Numbered from the stretch's first letter, positions 27,713 through 38,275 are shown. The stretch: DNA of 64,000 bases from Neisseria mucosa (GCF_013267835.1 NZ_CP053939.1:1302001-1366000), one strand, 5' to 3'. Numbers and translations: made by a program. The notes: a model not told the origin generated them from the sequence alone.

Positions 27713-27751
27713 AAAAGGCCGTCTGAAAATAAATCTTTCAGACGGCCTTTT
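27713..27751 (+). terminator. Paired uptake-sequence terminator after DUF4149 gene
   Basis: TAAAAGGCCGTCTGAAA and its near-perfect complement form a long stem with T-run, placed 12 bases after the stop. Confidence 0.8.
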
Positions 27752-27799
27752 ATTTTGAATCATGAATTCCCCAAATCTTCAAATATAAACCATAAAAAA

Positions 27800-27822
27800 A
27801 TGCCCTGCACATTGCAGGGCAT
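27800..27822 (-). terminator. Rho-independent terminator of rmpM
   Basis: On the minus strand, ATGCCCTGCA pairs with TGCAGGGCAT around a three-base loop and a run of T follows. It lies 15 bases past the rmpM stop. Confidence 0.85.
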
Positions 27823-27836
27823 TTTTCACAAACCGA

Positions 27837-28598
27837 TTAAGGTTTAGCGTAACCGTGAACGCCATTGTAAGGAGCTGGGATCCAACCTTCATCAGTAGCA
27901 GGCAATTCGCCTTGACCTTCGATAGTTTGGCCTGGAGCAACTTGACGAGTGACAACGCTGCGGATTTTAACATCAACGCGACGGTCAGGTTCGATACAAG
28001 CGATAAGAGCAGCACGTTTCTTAGCTTTAGAAACTTTTTTGCCCAGTTTAGCAACTTCAGCTTCACAAGTAGCAGTCATGCGAGCTTGAGATTCGCCCAG
28101 ACCTACTGCAGAGATTTTGCTAGAAGCAACGCCATGACCTACCAAGTAGTTAGCAACTACGTTGGCACGACGCTCAGACAGAGCTTGGTTGTATTGCTCA
28201 GAACCCATGAAGTCAGTATGACCTTCAACACGTACGGTTTGTACGCTTTCGTTGCTCAGGCGTTGAGCCAAAGCGTCCAGGTTTTCTTGAGCTTCAGGGC
28301 GCAGGTTGTCTTTGTCGAAGCCGAACAGAGTTTTAGTAGACAGAGAAACAGTTTCATCAACATACTCAGGAGCTTGTTGTACAGGAGCAACTGCTTCGCG
28401 GTCACCACATTCAACACGGCCTTGGGTAGCTTTGTCGAAGTAGCTGTTTTTCCAGCATTCGCCGTAGTTGTTACGGACGATTTCTTGAGATTGGCTGCTT
28501 ACGGTGTAACCGTGTTTGGTATGCGCTTCGCTGGCCATTGCGGTGCCAGAGGCAACCAAGGCAACGAACAATGCGCTTAATTTCAGCTGTTTGGTCAT
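27837..28598 (-). CDS. rmpM: OmpA-like outer membrane protein RmpM
   Basis: The 253-residue protein has a signal peptide ([17 protein letters not shown]) and a short N-terminal region with a Cys pair (GECWKNS; RVECGD). An OmpA_C peptidoglycan-binding domain at about 90-215 contains [30 protein letters not shown] and DRRVDVKIR. RmpM (class 4 protein) anchors porins and TonB-dependent receptors to the cell wall. It lacks a beta-barrel. Two further Cys ([16 protein letters not shown]) may form the disulfide known in such domains. The promoter is strong. Confidence 0.93.
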   Translation of the reverse strand: MTKQLKLSALFVALVASGTAMASEAHTKHGYTVSSQSQEIVRNNYGECWKNSYFDKATQGRVECGDREAVAPVQQAPEYVDETVSLSTKTLFGFDKDNLRPEAQENLDALAQRLSNESVQTVRVEGHTDFMGSEQYNQALSERRANVVANYLVGHGVASSKISAVGLGESQARMTATCEAEVAKLGKKVSKAKKRAALIACIEPDRRVDVKIRSVVTRQVAPGQTIEGQGELPATDEGWIPAPYNGVHGYAKP

Positions 28599-29040
28599 TT
28601 TATTCCCTCATCAAATTGTTATGCGGCGGACTAGGAAAGCAACCGCTGCAAAGTACCAATATACAGGCCGCAGTATCAAAACAGCGGCAAATCGGATATA
28701 TCAGGTTGCACTATAAAGAAGCGCAAGGCAAACTGTCAATACTCGATGCCTTCAAACAATTATGAAGTGCCTGCTTCCTAGTAGTTAATCATGCCGAAAA
28801 ATCAATCTTGTGTCATTAATTTAGGGCAAAATCAGCCAATTCACCCGCCCAAAGTTGTACAAAAACAACAAAACTTCATCCCCCTTTCATTCACAGATTT
28901 CCTGTTTTCATATCATTAAAAGATATTTTCATTAAAAACAACCATTTTCAAAACTCAGGGCAAAACCGGGCAAAATATGTTAAATTACAGACCGTTTGTC
29001 GCACAAAATCCACAATAACAACGTATCCGATACTGCCACC
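28599..29040. other. Divergent intergenic region rmpM/cysB
   Basis: This stretch of about 440 bases carries the rmpM promoter at its left. The octamer GGGCAAAA occurs three times (28824, 28958, 28968), the last two ten bases apart just upstream of a weak extended -10 (TGTTAAATT, 28978-28986) that could serve cysB. I see no gene here. Confidence 0.5.
28710..28739 (-). promoter_or_regulatory. Strong rmpM promoter
   Basis: On the minus strand a perfect TTGACA (28734-28739) is spaced 18 bases from TATAGT (28710-28715), about 110 bases before the rmpM start. This fits an abundant outer-membrane protein with a long leader. Confidence 0.8.
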
Positions 29041-29991
29041 ATGAAACTGCAACAATTACGTTACGCCCTTGAAGTTTACCGGCACAATCTGAATGTCTCC
29101 GAGGCTGCCGATGCGCTTTTTACATCCCAGCCCGGCATTTCCAAACAAATCCGCCTGCTTGAAGAAGAATTGGGTATCCAAATTTTTATCCGCAGCGGCA
29201 AGCGTGTGGTTTCCGTTTCGCAACCGGGCAAAGCCGTGTTAGAGATTTCGGAACGGATTTTGCGCGATGTACAGAACATTAAAAATATCGGCAGCGAATT
29301 TACCGATCATGACAGCGGCTCCCTGACCATTGCCACGACGCACACCCAGGCGCGTTATGCATTGCCTAAAATCGTTGCAGAATTTGTGAAAAACTACCCT
29401 AAGGTCAATTTGACCATCAAACAAGGCAGCCCTTCCGCCATTGCCCAAATGGTCAGCAGCGGAGAAGCAGATTTGGCAATTATTACCGAACGCATTGACG
29501 ATCACCCCGAGTTGGGCAAACTGCCCTGCTATGAATGGAACCATGCCGTCATTGTCCCGCACGACCACCCTCTTTTAGACTGCCGCAATCCTTTAAGCCT
29601 TGAAGATTTAGCTTCTTTTCCGCTGGTTACTTACGAATTTGCGTTCAACTCTGGCAGCAGCATTGCGCGTACCTTTAATAAAGCGCATATCGAGCAACCT
29701 GATGTTGCTTTATCGGCTGCCGATACGGATGTATTGAAGACGTATGTACGCTTAGGCTTAGGCGTAGGTTTGATGGCCAAAATGGCTTACGATCCCGTTG
29801 TCGATCAAGACTTGCAGTTGATAGACGCGGCGCACTTATTTGAGCCATCGCCCACTTGGATAGCCTTACGCACCGACACTTACCTGCGTGGCTATGCCTA
29901 TGATTTTATACAGATGTTCGCACCGAAACTGACCAGAGAAGTAGTCGACTGCATTCTGTACACGCCGGTTGTTGAAGATTTTTCAATTTAA
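29041..29991 (+). CDS. cysB: LysR-type regulator CysB
   Basis: The 316-residue protein begins MKLQQLRYALEVYRHNLNVSEAADALFTSQPGIS. The helix-turn-helix at about 18-44 and the T-S-Q-P-G-I-S-K-Q-I-R segment are typical of CysB/Cbl. The effector domain at 90-300 contains the CysB-type TTHTQARY ligand loop that binds sulfate or acetylserine. It should activate sulfur assimilation genes. The start at 29041 matches the family; an upstream TTG would add 15 unlikely residues. Confidence 0.92.
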   Translation: MKLQQLRYALEVYRHNLNVSEAADALFTSQPGISKQIRLLEEELGIQIFIRSGKRVVSVSQPGKAVLEISERILRDVQNIKNIGSEFTDHDSGSLTIATTHTQARYALPKIVAEFVKNYPKVNLTIKQGSPSAIAQMVSSGEADLAIITERIDDHPELGKLPCYEWNHAVIVPHDHPLLDCRNPLSLEDLASFPLVTYEFAFNSGSSIARTFNKAHIEQPDVALSAADTDVLKTYVRLGLGVGLMAKMAYDPVVDQDLQLIDAAHLFEPSPTWIALRTDTYLRGYAYDFIQMFAPKLTREVVDCILYTPVVEDFSI

Positions 29992-30044
29992 CATCTAACT
30001 ATCACCTGCGTAACTTAACAATTATTCTTTAACTTTTGTTAAAA

Positions 30045-30072
30045 AGGCCGTCTGAACAATTTCAGACGGCCT
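30045..30072. terminator. Paired uptake-sequence terminator, cysB/fnr
   Basis: AGGCCGTCTGAA and its complement pair with a four-base loop between the convergent cysB and fnr genes. Confidence 0.75.
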
Positions 30073-30077
30073 CAGAT

Positions 30078-30812
30078 TCAGATAGCGTGCGAACAACCGG
30101 AAACCATTTTCTTCAAAGTCGTCGCATCTAGGATTTTGATGTGCTTGTGTTCAACCGAAATCAAGCCTTCGTGATGGAATTTGGATAAGGTGCGGCTGAC
30201 CGTTTCCAGCTTCAGCCCTAAATAGCTGCCGATTTCCTCACGCGACATTCGCAGGATAAAATCGTTGGCGGCAAAACCTCGTGAATAGAGACGCTGAGAC
30301 AAGTTAAGCAAAAATGCGGCCAAGCGCTCTTCGGCGCGCATATTGCCCAAAAGCAACATCACGCCCTGATCTCGGACAATTTCACGGCTCATCAAGCGGA
30401 AAAAGTGAGAGCGCAGACTGGGAATATCCTGACCAAGTTCTTCAATGTGTGTAAACGGAAGCTCGCATACCTCGCTATCTTCCAAAGCCACAGCATCACA
30501 ACTATGAATATGGGAGCAAATCCCATCCATCCCGATCAGCTCGCCCGACATAAAAAAGCCGGTTACCTGATCCCGTCCGTCTTGGCTGGCGACTGTTGTC
30601 TTAAAGAAGCCTGCACGGATGGCAAATAAAGAGGTAAACGGCTCGCCGGCACGAAATAAGTACTCGCCTTTTTTCAGACGGCGGCTTTGACGGATCACCG
30701 CATCCAATTGTAAAAATTCGTTAGGCATTAGTCCAACAGGCAAACACAGTTCGCGTAAAGAACATGTGGAACACAAGGTTTTCATTTGATGTGTTGCATT
30801 GTGTGTAGCCAT
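30078..30812 (-). CDS. fnr: FNR oxygen-sensing transcription regulator
   Basis: The 244-residue Crp/Fnr regulator carries the Fe-S ligand cysteines C14, C17 and C23 (TLCSTCSLRELC) plus C116 in DSEVCELPF, matching the four-Cys [4Fe-4S] FNR pattern. The C-terminal helix-turn-helix (MSREEIGSYLGLKLETVSRTLSKF) has the E-x2-S-R recognition residues of FNR. Under low oxygen it would activate anaerobic genes such as aniA and hemN. AAAGG precedes the first ATG. The divergent hemN shares an FNR box with it. Confidence 0.94.
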   Translation of the reverse strand: MATHNATHQMKTLCSTCSLRELCLPVGLMPNEFLQLDAVIRQSRRLKKGEYLFRAGEPFTSLFAIRAGFFKTTVASQDGRDQVTGFFMSGELIGMDGICSHIHSCDAVALEDSEVCELPFTHIEELGQDIPSLRSHFFRLMSREIVRDQGVMLLLGNMRAEERLAAFLLNLSQRLYSRGFAANDFILRMSREEIGSYLGLKLETVSRTLSKFHHEGLISVEHKHIKILDATTLKKMVSGCSHAI

Positions 30813-30866
30813 AACGCACCTTTAATTTGCTTAGTTCTCTCAATCCCTGATTAAGCCGAATAACTA

Positions 30867-30880
30867 TTGACCCATATCAA
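30867..30880. promoter_or_regulatory. FNR box between fnr and hemN
   Basis: TTGACCCATATCAA matches the FNR consensus TTGAT-N4-ATCAA at nine of ten fixed positions. It lies 95 bases before the hemN start and 55 bases before the fnr start, so it may serve anaerobic activation of hemN, autoregulation of fnr, or both. Confidence 0.7.
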
Positions 30881-30974
30881 AGTCGGCATATCATTATGAG
30901 GCATTCTACCAAACTATCGAAATTTTGACTAAAATTTTCCCTAATTTCCTTACTTCATACTACAAGCCCCGACC

Positions 30975-32396
30975 ATGAAAATCATCCCCATCTCAAATAA
31001 CACCAACGCAAACAATGAATTACCGGAATTCGACCGCGAATTGATTGCCAGTTTGCCATCAAGCGGTCCACGTTATACATCCTATCCGACCGCTGACCGC
31101 TTCCATGAAGGCTTTAAAGAAGCCGAATATATCCAAGCTTTAAACCTGCGCAACATGGGCGCGCTCAACAAACCCCTTTCACTCTACATCCACATTCCCT
31201 TCTGCAATACCATCTGCTACTACTGCGGCTGCAATAAAATCATTACCAAAGACAAAAGCCGTGCCGATGCCTATATCCAATATCTGGAAAAAGAAATGGA
31301 ATTGCTGGCACCGCATTTGGGCGGAAGACACCAGCTCGCGCAACTCCACTTCGGCGGCGGCACGCCGACATTCCTAAGCGACGACCAACTCGAACGCGTC
31401 TTCGACATGATCCGCAAATACTTCCAGCTGATTCCCAACGGCGAATACTCCATCGAAATCGACCCGCGCAAAGTCAGCCGCGAAACCGTCCTCAAACTGG
31501 GCAAACTCGGCTTCAACCGCATGAGTGTCGGCATTCAAGACTTCGACCCTAAAGTGCAGGCAGCCGTCAATCGTATCCAAAGTTACGAAGAAACCAAAGA
31601 AGTCATCGATGCCGCCCGCGAAGCAGGGTTCAAATCTGTCAGCGTTGATTTGATTTACGGCCTGCCGCACCAAAACACCGAAAGCATCAAAACCACCATC
31701 GACACGGTCTTGTCCCTCAACCCCGACCGCCTCGCCCTCTACCACTACGCCCACCTGCCGCATATCTTCAAACCGCAACGCCGTATCGACACCAATGTCG
31801 TTCCCGGCAGCGAAGAAAAACTCGATATGCTGCAATATTGCGTCCAAACCCTGACTGAGCGCGGCTACGTCTTCATCGGGATGGACCACTTTGCCAAACC
31901 TGACGACGAGCTCTCCATCGCCCTCAAAGAAGGTTTCCTGCAACGAAATTTCCAAGGTTATTCCACCTATGCCGACTGCGACTTGGTAGCAATCGGCGTG
32001 TCCTCTATCGGCAAAATCGGCAGCACCTACTCCCAAAACGAGCGCGACATCGATGCCTATTACGCCGCACTCGACGCCGGACACCTGCCCATCATGCGCG
32101 GCTACCAGCTCAATCAAGACGACATTTTGCGCCGCAACATCATTCAGGATTTGATGTGCCGCTTCTCGCTCGACTATCGGATTTACGAAAGCGTGTTCGG
32201 CATTCCGTTTAGCCGTTATTTCGCGGTCGAACTGGAGGACATGAAACAACTGGAAACCCTCGGCCTGGTCCGCCTCAAACCGCACGGCCTGACCGTTACG
32301 CCGAAGGGACGTTTCCTGATCCGCAACATCGCCATGGTGTTCGATTATCATCTGCGCCATAAAGAAACCAAAGCCAAATACTCGCAAACCGTATAA
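30975..32396 (+). CDS. hemN: Oxygen-independent coproporphyrinogen III oxidase
   Basis: The 473-residue radical SAM enzyme has the cluster motif H-I-P-F-C-N-T-I-C-Y-Y-C-G-C-N-K (C77, C81, C84). The GGGTP SAM-binding stretch at about 117-121, ER-type S-V-G-I-Q-D-F-D, VSVDLIYGLPHQ and the C-terminal HemN domain from about 360 (DILRRNIIQDLMCRF) are also present. It decarboxylates two propionates to give protoporphyrinogen IX without oxygen. The long N-terminus with PRYTSYPTA is typical of true HemN rather than HemW. Expression is probably FNR dependent. Confidence 0.95.
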   Translation: MKIIPISNNTNANNELPEFDRELIASLPSSGPRYTSYPTADRFHEGFKEAEYIQALNLRNMGALNKPLSLYIHIPFCNTICYYCGCNKIITKDKSRADAYIQYLEKEMELLAPHLGGRHQLAQLHFGGGTPTFLSDDQLERVFDMIRKYFQLIPNGEYSIEIDPRKVSRETVLKLGKLGFNRMSVGIQDFDPKVQAAVNRIQSYEETKEVIDAAREAGFKSVSVDLIYGLPHQNTESIKTTIDTVLSLNPDRLALYHYAHLPHIFKPQRRIDTNVVPGSEEKLDMLQYCVQTLTERGYVFIGMDHFAKPDDELSIALKEGFLQRNFQGYSTYADCDLVAIGVSSIGKIGSTYSQNERDIDAYYAALDAGHLPIMRGYQLNQDDILRRNIIQDLMCRFSLDYRIYESVFGIPFSRYFAVELEDMKQLETLGLVRLKPHGLTVTPKGRFLIRNIAMVFDYHLRHKETKAKYSQTV

Positions 32397-32402
32397 ACAC
32401 TT

Positions 32403-32445
32403 AGGCCGTCTGAAAGTATGTGTTATATTTCAGACGGCCTTTTTC
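32403..32445 (+). terminator. Paired uptake-sequence terminator after hemN
   Basis: AGGCCGTCTGAAA and its complement flank a 12-base loop and end in a T-run. The following DUF1289 gene starts 18 bases later. Confidence 0.8.
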
Positions 32446-32462
32446 ACATCAAAAGCAACACA

Positions 32463-32708
32463 ATGGATCAACCCGATTTCTTCCCCATTCCCAGCCCCTG
32501 TATCGGCGTTTGCGAAGCCAATGCCAAAGGCTATTGCAAAGGCTGCCTGCGCAGCCGGGAAGAGCGCTTGTACTGGCACCAGATGACCGACAGCCAAAAA
32601 CATCAAGTCATGCACCTCCTAGCCCTCAGAAAAACCAAAATCCGCAACCGCAAAACAGAAAAGCCCGACACGGGCGAACAACCGGTTCAAAACCTGCTCG
32701 ATTTCTAA
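32463..32708 (+). CDS. DUF1289 family Cys-rich small protein
   Basis: The 81-residue protein carries the DUF1289 motif S-P-C-I-G-V-C then C-K-G-C with R-S-R-E-E (residues about 10-36), likely a metal or Fe-S site. A basic C-terminal tail (TKIRNRKTEK) follows. The function is unknown; some relatives are annotated as Fe-S proteins. The start MDQPDFFPIPSP is chosen over an upstream start that would lie inside the hemN terminator hairpin. Confidence 0.78.
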   Translation: MDQPDFFPIPSPCIGVCEANAKGYCKGCLRSREERLYWHQMTDSQKHQVMHLLALRKTKIRNRKTEKPDTGEQPVQNLLDF

Positions 32709-32741
32709 ACCGCCCTTACCGCACACACCAAAAGGAAAAAC

Positions 32742-33728
32742 ATGAAAAAACTACTCGCCTGCCTGCTTGTTCCATTGACCGCCCTTGCCTTGGGTGCCTG
32801 CAAACCCGCCGCAACTTCAACCGACAACAAACCTGCCGAACTTAACTGGCAGCAGCCTAAACTGACCAGCAATGTTTGGAAAATCAGCAAAGAAGGCCAA
32901 CCCGATTCCTATCTGCTCGGCACCATCCACATGGGGCAAACCAATCAAACCTTGTCTTCCGATGCCCTCAAACTATTACAATCCACCGACCAACTGACCA
33001 CAGAAGTTAACGCATTGCCGGACAGCAGTCCGGAAACAAAAAAAATGTATCAAAAATACTTCAAAGAAGTCATGAGTACCGAACCGCTCAGCCGCAAGCT
33101 TGGCAAAACAGATTTCCGTCTTTTACAAGAAATCTATTCACAAAATGAAGAAAGCCGACCCATCGCCCAAATTGCCGACAAACTCCATCCGTGGGCGGCA
33201 TTCATTTTTGCCGGCAGTACATTTCCCCAAGAGTATAGCTCAGAAACCGGTGCAGATATGTTGCTGACCAACGCGGCAGTCGGCATCAATAAGCCGCGTG
33301 GTTCATTAGAAAGCTTGAACGATGTTACCGCGATCTTCAAAGCCCAGCCTGAAGAAACCATGCTCAACTTTCTGAAAGCCAGTATTAAAACCAATAAAGA
33401 AGAAACCGAAGATGTCAAAAAACTCCATCAAGCCTATTCAGACGGCCGCTTTGAAGAACTGATCCCACTTTTGGAAGAAACCGAACAACGCACCCTCAAA
33501 CGTGTTGATGCCAAATACGCCAAAGCCATGTCCGATTGGCTGAAAAACGACCTCCTGATCCGTCGCAACCAGGCATGGTTGCCTGAAATCCGCAAGCAAT
33601 CCGCCAAACAAAGTACCCTCTTTGCCGTCGGCATTGCCCATTTACCCAGCGAAAAAGGCTTAATCGAATTGCTACGTCAAGAAGGCTATCAAGTAACCCC
33701 CGAACCCAAAGTCCTGATTTGGCAATAA
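32742..33728 (+). CDS. TraB/GumN family lipoprotein
   Basis: The 328-residue protein has a lipoprotein signal with lipobox L-G-A-C (Cys near residue 20). A TraB/GumN domain then starts NVWKISKEGQPDSYLLGTIHM, with the G-T-I-H motif near 61-64. A second signature near the C-terminus is F-A-V-G-I-A-H-L-P (G-x-x-H). These paired G-x-x-H motifs are thought to form a metalloprotease-like site in this family. Anchoring to a membrane facing the periplasm is likely. AAAGGA precedes the ATG. An in-frame uptake sequence gives YSDGRFE. Confidence 0.82.
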   Translation: MKKLLACLLVPLTALALGACKPAATSTDNKPAELNWQQPKLTSNVWKISKEGQPDSYLLGTIHMGQTNQTLSSDALKLLQSTDQLTTEVNALPDSSPETKKMYQKYFKEVMSTEPLSRKLGKTDFRLLQEIYSQNEESRPIAQIADKLHPWAAFIFAGSTFPQEYSSETGADMLLTNAAVGINKPRGSLESLNDVTAIFKAQPEETMLNFLKASIKTNKEETEDVKKLHQAYSDGRFEELIPLLEETEQRTLKRVDAKYAKAMSDWLKNDLLIRRNQAWLPEIRKQSAKQSTLFAVGIAHLPSEKGLIELLRQEGYQVTPEPKVLIWQ

Positions 33729-33744
33729 ACCCCAATCCAACAAC

Positions 33745-33779
33745 AAGGCCGTCTGAAAATCTTTCTTTCAGACGGCCTT
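33745..33779. terminator. Paired uptake-sequence terminator, TraB gene/argF
   Basis: AAGGCCGTCTGAAA and its complement form a 14-bp stem between convergent genes, with T-runs on both sides. Confidence 0.85.
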
Positions 33780-33826
33780 TATTTAATCTCTATTAAATGA
33801 AGCGGTAAGCAATGTTGAGCGCAAAA

Positions 33827-34822
33827 TCAATCGCCCAATGCCGCTACCATCACCGCTTTAATCGTGTGCATCCGGTTTTCTGCCTGATCAAACACGATGC
33901 TGGCTTCGCTTTCAAAGACTTCTTCCGTTACTTCCACACCATTCAGGCCGAATGTCTCATAAATCCATTCGCCGACCTTGGTTTCACGATTATGGAAAGC
34001 AGGCAGGCAATGCATAAACTTGACTTGCGGATTTTCAGCCGCCGCCATCAACTCGGGCGTAACTCGGTAATCTTTCAGCAAATCGATACGTTCCTGCCAC
34101 GCCTCTTTAGGCTCGCCCATGCTGACCCACACATCGGTATGGATAAAATCCACGCCTTTCACGGCTTCTTTCACATTCTCCGTCAACAAAATCCGTCCGC
34201 CGGTCTCTTTGGCAACAGCCTGCACCGTCTCGATAATGTTTTCAGACGGCCACAAACTTTTCGGCGCACCGATACGCACGTCCATGCCCAGTTTCGCAGC
34301 CAACACCAGCAACGAATTGGCCATGTTGTAACGCGCATCGCCGACATAGGCAAACGCAATTTGGTTCAAAGGCTTGTCGCTATGCTCGCGCATCGTCAGC
34401 GCGTCGGCGAGCATTTGAGTCGGGTGAAACTCGTTGGTCAAACCGTTGAACACAGGTACGCCTGCATACTTGGCCAGCTCTTCCACCACATCCTGTCCAA
34501 AGCCGCGATATTCGATGCCGTCAAACATCCGCCCCAAAACACGCGCCGTATCCTTAATGCTTTCCTTATGCCCGATTTGGCTGGCAGAAGGCTCCAGATA
34601 GGTCACCCCTGCACCTTGGTCGCGCGCGGCCACTTCAAACGCGCAACGGGTGCGGGTCGATGTTTTCTCAAAAATCAGGGCAATGTTTTTTCCCTGCATC
34701 CGCTGCACCTCGCGCCCTGCTTTTTTAGCGGCTTTCAATTCGGCGGCAAGGTCGAGATAGGCAGTAATTTCTTCGGGTGTGAAATCCAAAAGTTTTAAAA
34801 AATGACGGTTTTTCAGGCTCAT
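33827..34822 (-). CDS. argF: Ornithine carbamoyltransferase
   Basis: The 331-residue protein has the carbamoyl-phosphate loop S-T-R-T-R at about 55-59 and S-Q-I-G-H-K near 81-86. The ornithine-binding D-x-W-V-S-M-G-E lies near 230-237 and the H-C-L-P-A-F-H motif near 272-278. It forms citrulline in arginine synthesis in the cytoplasm. Its length is normal. An uptake sequence lies in frame around 34245 (PSENII). An apparent open frame on the opposite strand is a shadow. Confidence 0.96.
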   Translation of the reverse strand: MSLKNRHFLKLLDFTPEEITAYLDLAAELKAAKKAGREVQRMQGKNIALIFEKTSTRTRCAFEVAARDQGAGVTYLEPSASQIGHKESIKDTARVLGRMFDGIEYRGFGQDVVEELAKYAGVPVFNGLTNEFHPTQMLADALTMREHSDKPLNQIAFAYVGDARYNMANSLLVLAAKLGMDVRIGAPKSLWPSENIIETVQAVAKETGGRILLTENVKEAVKGVDFIHTDVWVSMGEPKEAWQERIDLLKDYRVTPELMAAAENPQVKFMHCLPAFHNRETKVGEWIYETFGLNGVEVTEEVFESEASIVFDQAENRMHTIKAVMVAALGD

Positions 34823-34969
34823 GTCTTATTTCTCTTTTTTCTAGCGTGGGCGTTACCCAACATTTTTCTCCATGCAGATTTCGTCGGGCTTCCACCGACC
34901 TTCTGCTGCTCAATTTTTTTTAACGTGCGAAGCCTACCCGAAGCATGACCCCTTATGCTCTATCAAAAC

Positions 34970-35725
34970 TCAAAACAAGGCCGTCTGAACCTCGCCTCGC
35001 TCCAACGCAAGCAACGATTGTTTGCGGTTCAAACCGCCTGCGTAGCCGGTCAGTTTGCCGTCACTACCGATAACACGGTGGCAGGGAATCAGGATGGACA
35101 CCTTGTTCTGCCCGTTTGCAGCGGCAACGGCGCGAATAGCCTTAGGATTGCCCAACTGTTGCGCCTGCTCCTTGTAGCTGCGCGTTTCGCCGTAAGGAAT
35201 AGTCAGCAACGCATTCCATACCTGCTGCTGAAAGGCCGTGCCTATCATTTCCAAAGGCGTCGCAAAAGCTTTCAGACGGCCTTGGAAGTATAAATCCAAT
35301 TCTTGGTGCAAAAGTTGCGTTTGCTCATTTTCTTGGAAAATAAACTGTCCGTGCAAAGCTTTTTGGACAGCCGTGATTTCCTGCCCTAGCTGTTTCTGAC
35401 CGACAAATTCCAGCAGACACAAACCCTTGCCACCGAACACCGCCAACATCTCGCCCAACGGCGTGGCAACTGCGGCAACAGTCAGTTCGTTCGGACTATC
35501 CGGATAACGCGTTTCCAACAGTCCGATGGTTCGGCGGGTACGGACATATTCTTCAGGGGCGCAACCGATACTGTCGATAAAATCCTGCTCAAGCTGCTTG
35601 GCTTCATGTTCCGTAAGACGCTCGTGTAACAAGGTTTCGAGGTCTGTGGAAAAATCGGTTTCCAGCCGCTCGCGGATTTCATTCCACTTTGATGGAAGCT
35701 CGTTTAAAGAAGGCAGAGTAATCAT
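34970..35725 (-). CDS. ogt: Methylated-DNA--protein-cysteine methyltransferase
   Basis: The 251-residue protein has its catalytic domain at about 85-245, with helix-turn-helix I-P-Y-G-E-T-R-S-Y and the active site P-C-H-R-V-I-G containing C215. It removes O6-methyl or O4-methyl from DNA bases in a suicide reaction. The first 75 residues include IGCAPEEYVRTRRTIGLL, which resembles the tail of the AraC-type domain found in Ada proteins, so this may be a degraded Ada-like fusion. An uptake sequence spans the last codons region near 34978. Confidence 0.88.
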   Translation of the reverse strand: MITLPSLNELPSKWNEIRERLETDFSTDLETLLHERLTEHEAKQLEQDFIDSIGCAPEEYVRTRRTIGLLETRYPDSPNELTVAAVATPLGEMLAVFGGKGLCLLEFVGQKQLGQEITAVQKALHGQFIFQENEQTQLLHQELDLYFQGRLKAFATPLEMIGTAFQQQVWNALLTIPYGETRSYKEQAQQLGNPKAIRAVAAANGQNKVSILIPCHRVIGSDGKLTGYAGGLNRKQSLLALERGEVQTALF

Positions 35726-35823
35726 ATTTTGCCTTATGCAATTATTGATAACTTCATAGAAAACAAAAAGAGCAAAAGAATCATATCGCCCTATCGTTTT
35801 TCAAAGCCTACGGTACGGCCTTT

Positions 35824-37068
<1,245 letters not shown>

Positions 37069-37689
37069 TTATTTTCCATGGCAAGCTTCATAAAGCGGCA
37101 GTAATTCTTCCACTGTTTCCACTATCCATTTCGCAACATCCTGCTTGCCCAAATCATCGCGTTCGATGTGTTTGCCGATACAGAAGAAATCTTTGTCGTC
37201 TCGAAGCTTTCTATCGCCGTCGCTTTGTTGGGCGACGGTACGATAATCGTCATATTCGCTTTCCGCACCGTGCCACATATCGAATGAAGCGTATTTTTCG
37301 GTATCAAAATTATCCAGCCAGCGGTTGTAATCGGGCAGCGCAATGGGGGAAACATCGGCTTTATAGCAGTGCCAATCCAAGCTGACGCTCAAACGGCGGC
37401 GGTTGAGCAAAATCGATAAAATTGCTGCGGAATTTTTATATTGTTCGTATTTGAAATAGGCAAAGAAATGGGCGCGGACCTGCCAGCCGTTACACCAGCG
37501 TTCGATATGCGGCGGCGCAAACGGTGCACCCAATTCGGCGGCAACCTGCTGGATCAGCTGCTGCCATACTTGCCAGTTTTCTTTATAGTCGGCCTTGATT
37601 TGCGGAATGCTTTCAGGCTGATATTTTTTAAGCTGGGAAAATTGGAAAAAGGGAATATTGAACAAATCGCAACTTTTTGGGGTCAGCAT
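37069..37689 (-). CDS. Conserved protein, HI_0552-like
   Basis: This is a 206-residue soluble protein rich in Trp and Tyr, with no signal peptide or membrane segment. Stretches such as HIERWCNGWQVRAHFFAYFKYEQYKNSAAILSILLNRRRLSVSLDWH suggest an alpha/beta domain. From memory this resembles the HI_0552 family of unknown function; I cannot confirm it. It lies 34 bases downstream of the hemerythrin-like gene on the same strand and could be in one unit with it. No catalytic motif is recognisable. Confidence 0.7.
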   Translation of the reverse strand: MLTPKSCDLFNIPFFQFSQLKKYQPESIPQIKADYKENWQVWQQLIQQVAAELGAPFAPPHIERWCNGWQVRAHFFAYFKYEQYKNSAAILSILLNRRRLSVSLDWHCYKADVSPIALPDYNRWLDNFDTEKYASFDMWHGAESEYDDYRTVAQQSDGDRKLRDDKDFFCIGKHIERDDLGKQDVAKWIVETVEELLPLYEACHGK

Positions 37690-37722
37690 AATATATCCTT
37701 GAGACGATTGTTTCAGACGGCC

Positions 37723-38232
37723 TTATTTGCGGCGGCGTGCAGCCATAATTTCTCCGATTTCGGTCAGTTTTTCTTTGGGGATAAAGGTTTTGCCCATATC
37801 AAACAGCGGCTCTTCAATCGCCAGATGAACATCATATCCTGCGACAAAGCGTTTGAACGCTTCCGCATCGGGGACATAGGCGTTGTCTGCTTCGAGTTTG
37901 GCGAATTCAGCGGATACCGCCGCCCAGTTGTTGTGCAGGCTGATATGTTGGCGCAAAAGCTCGTCAACGCTTTCTTGAGCTTGCGGCGCATATTGCAATA
38001 GAAGCGGGAAGAAATTTTCTTCTTCGTCTTCATGGTGCAACGGCGCGGCAACATTAAAATATTGGGCAATCTGGTGGATGGTTTGCAAAACGATTTGATT
38101 GCAGCCGTTTTCGGTAATATAGTCCGACAACATGGCAACCTGGCTGCAGAAACGGCGCACTTTACCATGACAGGCGTACAGCATTTCAATGGGTTCGGCA
38201 AAAGTAACGCTTTTGGTTTCAAACGGATTCAT
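37723..38232 (-). CDS. Hemerythrin-like HHE domain protein
   Basis: The 169-residue all-helical protein has the spaced His/Glu ligands of a di-iron hemerythrin domain: H at about 19, [14 protein letters not shown] around 60-73, H-I-S-L-H-N-N-W around 95-102 and V-H-L-A-I-E-E around 135-141. Such proteins bind oxygen, iron or NO, or repair Fe-S clusters. It is cytoplasmic by lack of signal. The exact role is unknown. It begins the small unit with the HI_0552-like gene. Confidence 0.82.
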   Translation of the reverse strand: MNPFETKSVTFAEPIEMLYACHGKVRRFCSQVAMLSDYITENGCNQIVLQTIHQIAQYFNVAAPLHHEDEEENFFPLLLQYAPQAQESVDELLRQHISLHNNWAAVSAEFAKLEADNAYVPDAEAFKRFVAGYDVHLAIEEPLFDMGKTFIPKEKLTEIGEIMAARRRK

Positions 38233-38275
38233 GGTTTTGAGGTTTTATTCTTAAATTAATGTTTCCAGATTATAA

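Noticed and set aside
31374..32387. Long minus-strand open frame (337 codons) opposite hemN
   Set aside because: It mirrors hemN, whose radical SAM motifs are intact; the reverse protein has no family pattern and no ribosome site.
33812..34798. Long plus-strand open frame (328 codons) opposite argF
   Set aside because: argF is complete with all motifs; the reverse frame is a codon-bias shadow.
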